A DNA stretch of 8,276 nucleotides from Pseudomonadota bacterium (GTDB taxonomy: Bacteria > Pseudomonadota > Alphaproteobacteria > Rhizobiales > Rhizobiaceae): contig JAEWDP010000095.1 of NCBI GenBank assembly GCA_023390055.1, positions 1 through 8,276 on the forward strand. The letters run 5' to 3'. The notes under the pieces were generated by a model. The model searched no databases. It worked only from the letters and a program-made list of their open reading frames with translations, and was not told where the DNA came from. Shown piece by piece: positions 5,855 through 8,276 of the stretch. Position numbers and translations under genes: made by a program. Position 1 is the stretch's first letter; each line of letters begins with the position of its first letter.

Positions 5855-6511
5855 TCAACGTTGTGTTGCGCGGGAAAATTTCAACTCCATTCGGCGTGCC
5901 AGGATCGATAGTGGCCAGCACAGCACAAAGTACATTGCCGCAACAGTTCCGAAGACCAGGAACGGGCTGAATGTCGCGTTATTGATAATCTGCCCTTGGC
6001 GGGTGAGTTCTGTGAACCCGATGATTGCGGCCAGTGATGTTCCCTTGATGAGTTGTACCAAGAAGCCAACAGTAGGAGCAACGGCGATGCGAGTGGCCTG
6101 TGGCAAGAGGATATAGCGCATCCGATTATAGTACCGCAGGCCCAGCGCCGTTGCCGCTTCCCGTTGGCCAGGCGGAACTGCCTCGATACAGCCTCGCCAT
6201 ATCTCGCCCAGAAAGGCGCTCGCATGCAATGTCAGGGCAATTGCTGCGGCAGCCCAGGGATTGATCGCGAAACCAAATATGTTCATCCCAAAGAATACCA
6301 GGAAGAGCTGCATTAGCAGTGGGGTTCCCTGGAAGATCCTTATGAAAGCCAGCGCAGCAATTCTTAGCGGGCGGATGTCCGAAGTCCGAGAAAGCGCAAT
6401 CAACAGCCCGCCAAGTCCGCCTCCGGCGAATGCAATCGCGGAAAGTGCGATTGTCCACTGCGCCGCCATGATGATAATAATAAATTCGTTCCAGCCGAAA
6501 GGTCTGATCAT
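5855..6511 (-). CDS. polar amino acid-type ABC transporter permease (second subunit, HisM/GlnP family)
   Basis: This is one of two inner-membrane permease subunits forming the translocation path. The product is 218 residues with about five hydrophobic segments, normal for this family. The signature IRIFQGTPLLMQLF (57-70) and the cytoplasmic EAA loop EAVPPGQREAATALGL (110-125), which contacts the ATPase, are clear. The ATG at 6511 follows the upstream permease stop by nine bases, and the ribosome site AGGAG overlaps that TAG stop, so translation is probably coupled. It differs enough from the neighbouring permease to indicate a heterodimeric channel. A 48-base gap with a hairpin separates it from the binding-protein gene. 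Confidence 0.96.
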   Translation of the reverse strand: MIRPFGWNEFIIIIMAAQWTIALSAIAFAGGGLGGLLIALSRTSDIRPLRIAALAFIRIFQGTPLLMQLFLVFFGMNIFGFAINPWAAAAIALTLHASAFLGEIWRGCIEAVPPGQREAATALGLRYYNRMRYILLPQATRIAVAPTVGFLVQLIKGTSLAAIIGFTELTRQGQIINNATFSPFLVFGTVAAMYFVLCWPLSILARRMELKFSRATQR

Positions 6512-6520
6512 TGTAATCTC

Positions 6521-7189
6521 CTATCGGCTCAGCGGATACTTGAATGTCATCTTGTCGATCGCTGCAAAGATTGCAGAGAACGCGATCGACATGACAAGGT
6601 ACATCAGTGTGACGACTATATAGACTTCGAAACTTGCAAACGTTGCGGACTGCAGATCGTTGCCCGCTGCGGCAAGGTCATCCGCCGAAATAACAGAGAC
6701 GACGCTCGAGGTGAGCATCAGGTAGATGAACTGGCTGGTAAGGGACGGATAGACCGTGCGCAATGCCGGCTTCATGATGATGTAACGGAATATCTGCAGC
6801 TTCGAAAGGCCAAGAGCAGTTCCGGCTTCGACCTGTCCCCTCTGAACGGATTCGATTCCAGCGCGTATAATCTCGGTACCGTAGGCACCGAAATTGATAA
6901 CGAGAGCCAGAAGCGCCGCACTATTCGGTGAGAGACGCAGACCGAGAGCAGGCAGACCAAAGAAGATGAAGAAAATCTGAACCAGGAATGGCGTGTTGCG
7001 AATGATCTCGACATAGGCATTTACAACGAAACGTACTGGTGCGGGCCCGGATGTCTTGCCCCATGCGCAGATGATAGAGACGGTCAACCCGATCAGCATG
7101 GCCGCACAAGAGAGCCGAACTGTTAGCCATGCACCCACCAACAATTGATCAAACGATGCAAAAACAGGTGCAAAGTTGAAATCATACAC
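6521..7189 (-). CDS. polar amino acid-type ABC transporter permease (first subunit, HisQ/GlnP family)
   Basis: This is the first structural gene of the ABC operon and the partner of the next permease. The product is 222 residues with several membrane segments (for example about 17-43 and 68-84). The family signatures are YVEIIRNTPFLVQIFF (59-74, with RNTP at 64-67), FGAYGTEIIRAGIESVQRG, and the EAA loop EAGTALGLSKLQIFRYI starting at residue 121. The start is GTG at 7189: the ribosome site GAGGAG (7199-7204) sits nine bases upstream, and no in-frame ATG lies nearby. A GTG start on the first gene may keep expression modest. The 90-base region upstream holds the candidate operator and promoter, so this gene is where LacI-type control would act. 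Confidence 0.95.
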   Translation of the reverse strand: MYDFNFAPVFASFDQLLVGAWLTVRLSCAAMLIGLTVSIICAWGKTSGPAPVRFVVNAYVEIIRNTPFLVQIFFIFFGLPALGLRLSPNSAALLALVINFGAYGTEIIRAGIESVQRGQVEAGTALGLSKLQIFRYIIMKPALRTVYPSLTSQFIYLMLTSSVVSVISADDLAAAGNDLQSATFASFEVYIVVTLMYLVMSIAFSAIFAAIDKMTFKYPLSR

Positions 7190-7227
7190 GTGCTTGATCT
7201 CCTCTGCTTATGCAGACCTTATGCTAG

Positions 7228-7243
7228 TTTAGATCGATCTAAA
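7228..7243. promoter_or_regulatory. candidate LacI-family operator (perfect 16-base palindrome)
   Basis: TTTAGATCGATCTAAA is a perfect palindrome with a central CG. LacI/GalR-family operators are typically even-length palindromes of this size with a central CpG, where the hinge-helix leucine kinks the DNA. It lies 38 bases upstream of the first permease start, in the gap after the LacI-family gene, and overlaps the possible -10 region. The visible regulator has the matching hinge helix (ARLRAERS with Leu). The link between this site and this regulator is inference from position and symmetry. Confidence 0.7.
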
Positions 7244-7264
7244 TTTCTTGTAGCCGCCAGTCAA
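7236..7264 (-). promoter_or_regulatory. possible promoter of the ABC transporter operon
   Basis: On the minus strand TTGACT (7264-7259) matches the -35 consensus at five of six positions. After a 17-base spacer comes TAGATC (7241-7236), a weak -10 with three matches. The -10 falls inside the palindromic operator, a layout that would give direct repression. The -35 sits in one arm of the hairpin at the end of the regulator gene. The weak -10 keeps confidence moderate. Confidence 0.4.
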
Positions 7265-7281
7265 CGGGCAATATGCCCGTT
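7263..7281 (-). terminator. stem-loop at the end of the LacI-family gene
   Basis: AACGGGCA (7263-7270) and TGCCCGTT (7274-7281) form a perfect eight-base stem with a three-base loop, overlapping the regulator's TAA stop. No T-run follows in the minus direction (GACTGGCG), so it is not a canonical intrinsic terminator. It may reduce read-through from the regulator into the transporter genes or stabilise the regulator message. Confidence 0.4.
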
Positions 7282-8276
7282 AAATCACAAATTGTGGAGC
7301 CGGTCCGCAGGATTCACGGATATGAAGATAGGTCTCGCTGACGATTTGGCGAACAGGAAGAAGGGGATTAGCGATACGGGCAAGCAGCAACTGTGCCGCG
7401 TTTGCACCAATTGTTACTGGAGCCGTAGAAACTGAGGTGAGACGCGGACGCATTGCTTCAGCGTCACTGACGTCATCAAAGCCGATCAGGGAGAAATCGT
7501 TGCCGATAGTTAAGTTGCGATCATAAAGTCCTGCCGCCACCCCGTGCGCAACAACATCGTTGAAGCAGATAACCGCCGTGAGCCTCTTTCTCTGCTCAAA
7601 GAGAACGCGTGTAGCGCTGGCTATCTCCACGAGATCATTGGGCACGCGTATGACGGCGGTCGTATCCAATGCTCGTGTTCTCATTGCATTGCGAAAGCCG
7701 TCGACCCGTTCGTGGTAGGCTGAATGAACCGGACCATGAACCGCAAATGCAATATCCGTGTGGCCGAGCATAGCAAGATAGTCAACGGCCTGCTTCATTC
7801 CACCGGCGTAGTTAGCACCGGCATAGTCAGTCTCTCCTGTCACGTGTCGCAAAGCCTGGACGATTGGTAGTCCCCAGTTGCTGATTTGGGAAGGAAGGCC
7901 CGGTTCGGTATCTGCAGCAGGGCAAAGGATTACACCATCGACGCCATGCTCGCGCATGCGGCGTATCAGGACATCTTGCCGAGACACGACGTCGCCGCTG
8001 TTGGCGAGAATGACCACCATGTCCGCAGCATCAATAGCCTGCTCTATGCCGGCCAGAAGCTCTGCAAAAAATGGGTTAGTGAGGTTTGGAACAATGACAC
8101 CTACCGTGTGACTTCTTTCGGCGCGTAAACGTGCTGCTCCTATATTGTAAACATAGCCAAGTGCCTGGATGGCGTCTTCGACGCGTTGACGTGTCTCGGC
8201 ACCTACCAAGGGGCTTTTGCGGATAACGAGGAAAGCTGTTGCGCGCGAGACTTTTGCATGCCGGGCAACGTCCAGC
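7280..8276 (-). CDS. LacI/GalR-family transcriptional regulator (N-terminus cut by window edge)
   Basis: This is a DNA-binding repressor with a sugar-binding-protein-like effector domain. The frame is open to base 8275 at the right edge, so only the first few residues are missing; 331 residues are visible. The helix-turn-helix is present at the start (LDVARHAKVSRATAFLVIR), so an in-frame TTG at 8209, inside the DNA-binding domain, is not the start. The hinge helix AARLRAERS with its key Leu follows, then the effector domain starting HTVGVIVPNLTNPFFAELL. Further landmarks are DGVILCPA, AICFNDVVAHGV-like ICFNDVVAHG, and IGFDDVSDAEAMRPRLTSV near the end, all normal for the family. It lies 90 bases upstream of the ABC operon on the same strand and very likely controls it through the palindrome in that gap. 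LacI-family effectors are usually sugars or related polyols and acids. Confidence 0.96.
   Translation of the reverse strand, partial: LDVARHAKVSRATAFLVIRKSPLVGAETRQRVEDAIQALGYVYNIGAARLRAERSHTVGVIVPNLTNPFFAELLAGIEQAIDAADMVVILANSGDVVSRQDVLIRRMREHGVDGVILCPAADTEPGLPSQISNWGLPIVQALRHVTGETDYAGANYAGGMKQAVDYLAMLGHTDIAFAVHGPVHSAYHERVDGFRNAMRTRALDTTAVIRVPNDLVEIASATRVLFEQRKRLTAVICFNDVVAHGVAAGLYDRNLTIGNDFSLIGFDDVSDAEAMRPRLTSVSTAPVTIGANAAQLLLARIANPLLPVRQIVSETYLHIRESCGPAPQFVI

Noticed and set aside
5637..6116. A 159-codon open frame on the + strand
   Set aside because: It is antisense to the binding-protein signal peptide region and the second permease, both clearly coding on the minus strand.
8207..8209. 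TTG as the start of the LacI-family gene
   Set aside because: The frame continues upstream through an obvious helix-turn-helix to the window edge, so this TTG is an internal Leu codon.

Overview
The window looks like an accessory carbohydrate/organic-acid uptake locus of an alphaproteobacterium, most likely a member of the Rhizobiales (Brucella/Ochrobactrum-like). This rests on moderate GC, abundant periplasmic-binding-protein transport, protein style and gene order; it is an inference, since no marker gene is present. There is no rRNA, tRNA, mobile element or CRISPR array. Coding density is high and the layout is two convergent gene blocks that meet near base 3700.

Left block, + strand (1-3687): the C-terminal part of a TRAP solute-binding protein (dctP-like, cut by the left window edge), the small TRAP membrane subunit (dctQ-like), the large TRAP membrane subunit (dctM-like, ATGA overlap with dctQ), a type II 3-dehydroquinate dehydratase homologue (aroQ-like) starting a few bases after dctM, and, after a 142-base gap, an RraA/HMG-aldolase-family protein. 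The set suggests uptake of a carboxylated compound followed by dehydratase and aldolase or decarboxylase steps. The AroQ homologue keeps its catalytic residues but differs at two substrate-contact positions, so quinate/shikimate-type chemistry is possible but a modified substrate is just as likely.

Right block, - strand (8276-3722): a LacI-family regulator (cut at its N-terminus by the right window edge), two polar-amino-acid-type ABC permeases, a family 3 periplasmic binding protein, its ATPase, a possible 50-residue microprotein and a small EthD/Dabb-like alpha/beta-barrel protein. Between the regulator and the first permease lies a perfect 16-base palindrome with a central CG, a very good candidate operator for the LacI protein, overlapping a possible promoter. 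The likely logic is that the regulator controls an operon for uptake (ABC) and handling (EthD-like protein) of one small ligand. Both the choice of a LacI regulator and a Ser where the binding protein normally has an amino-group-binding Asp hint that the ligand is not an ordinary alpha-amino acid.

The points most worth a second look are the divergent AroQ active site in a TRAP operon, the palindromic operator, the unexplained microprotein frame locked by an ATGA overlap to the EthD-like gene, and the atypical binding protein.
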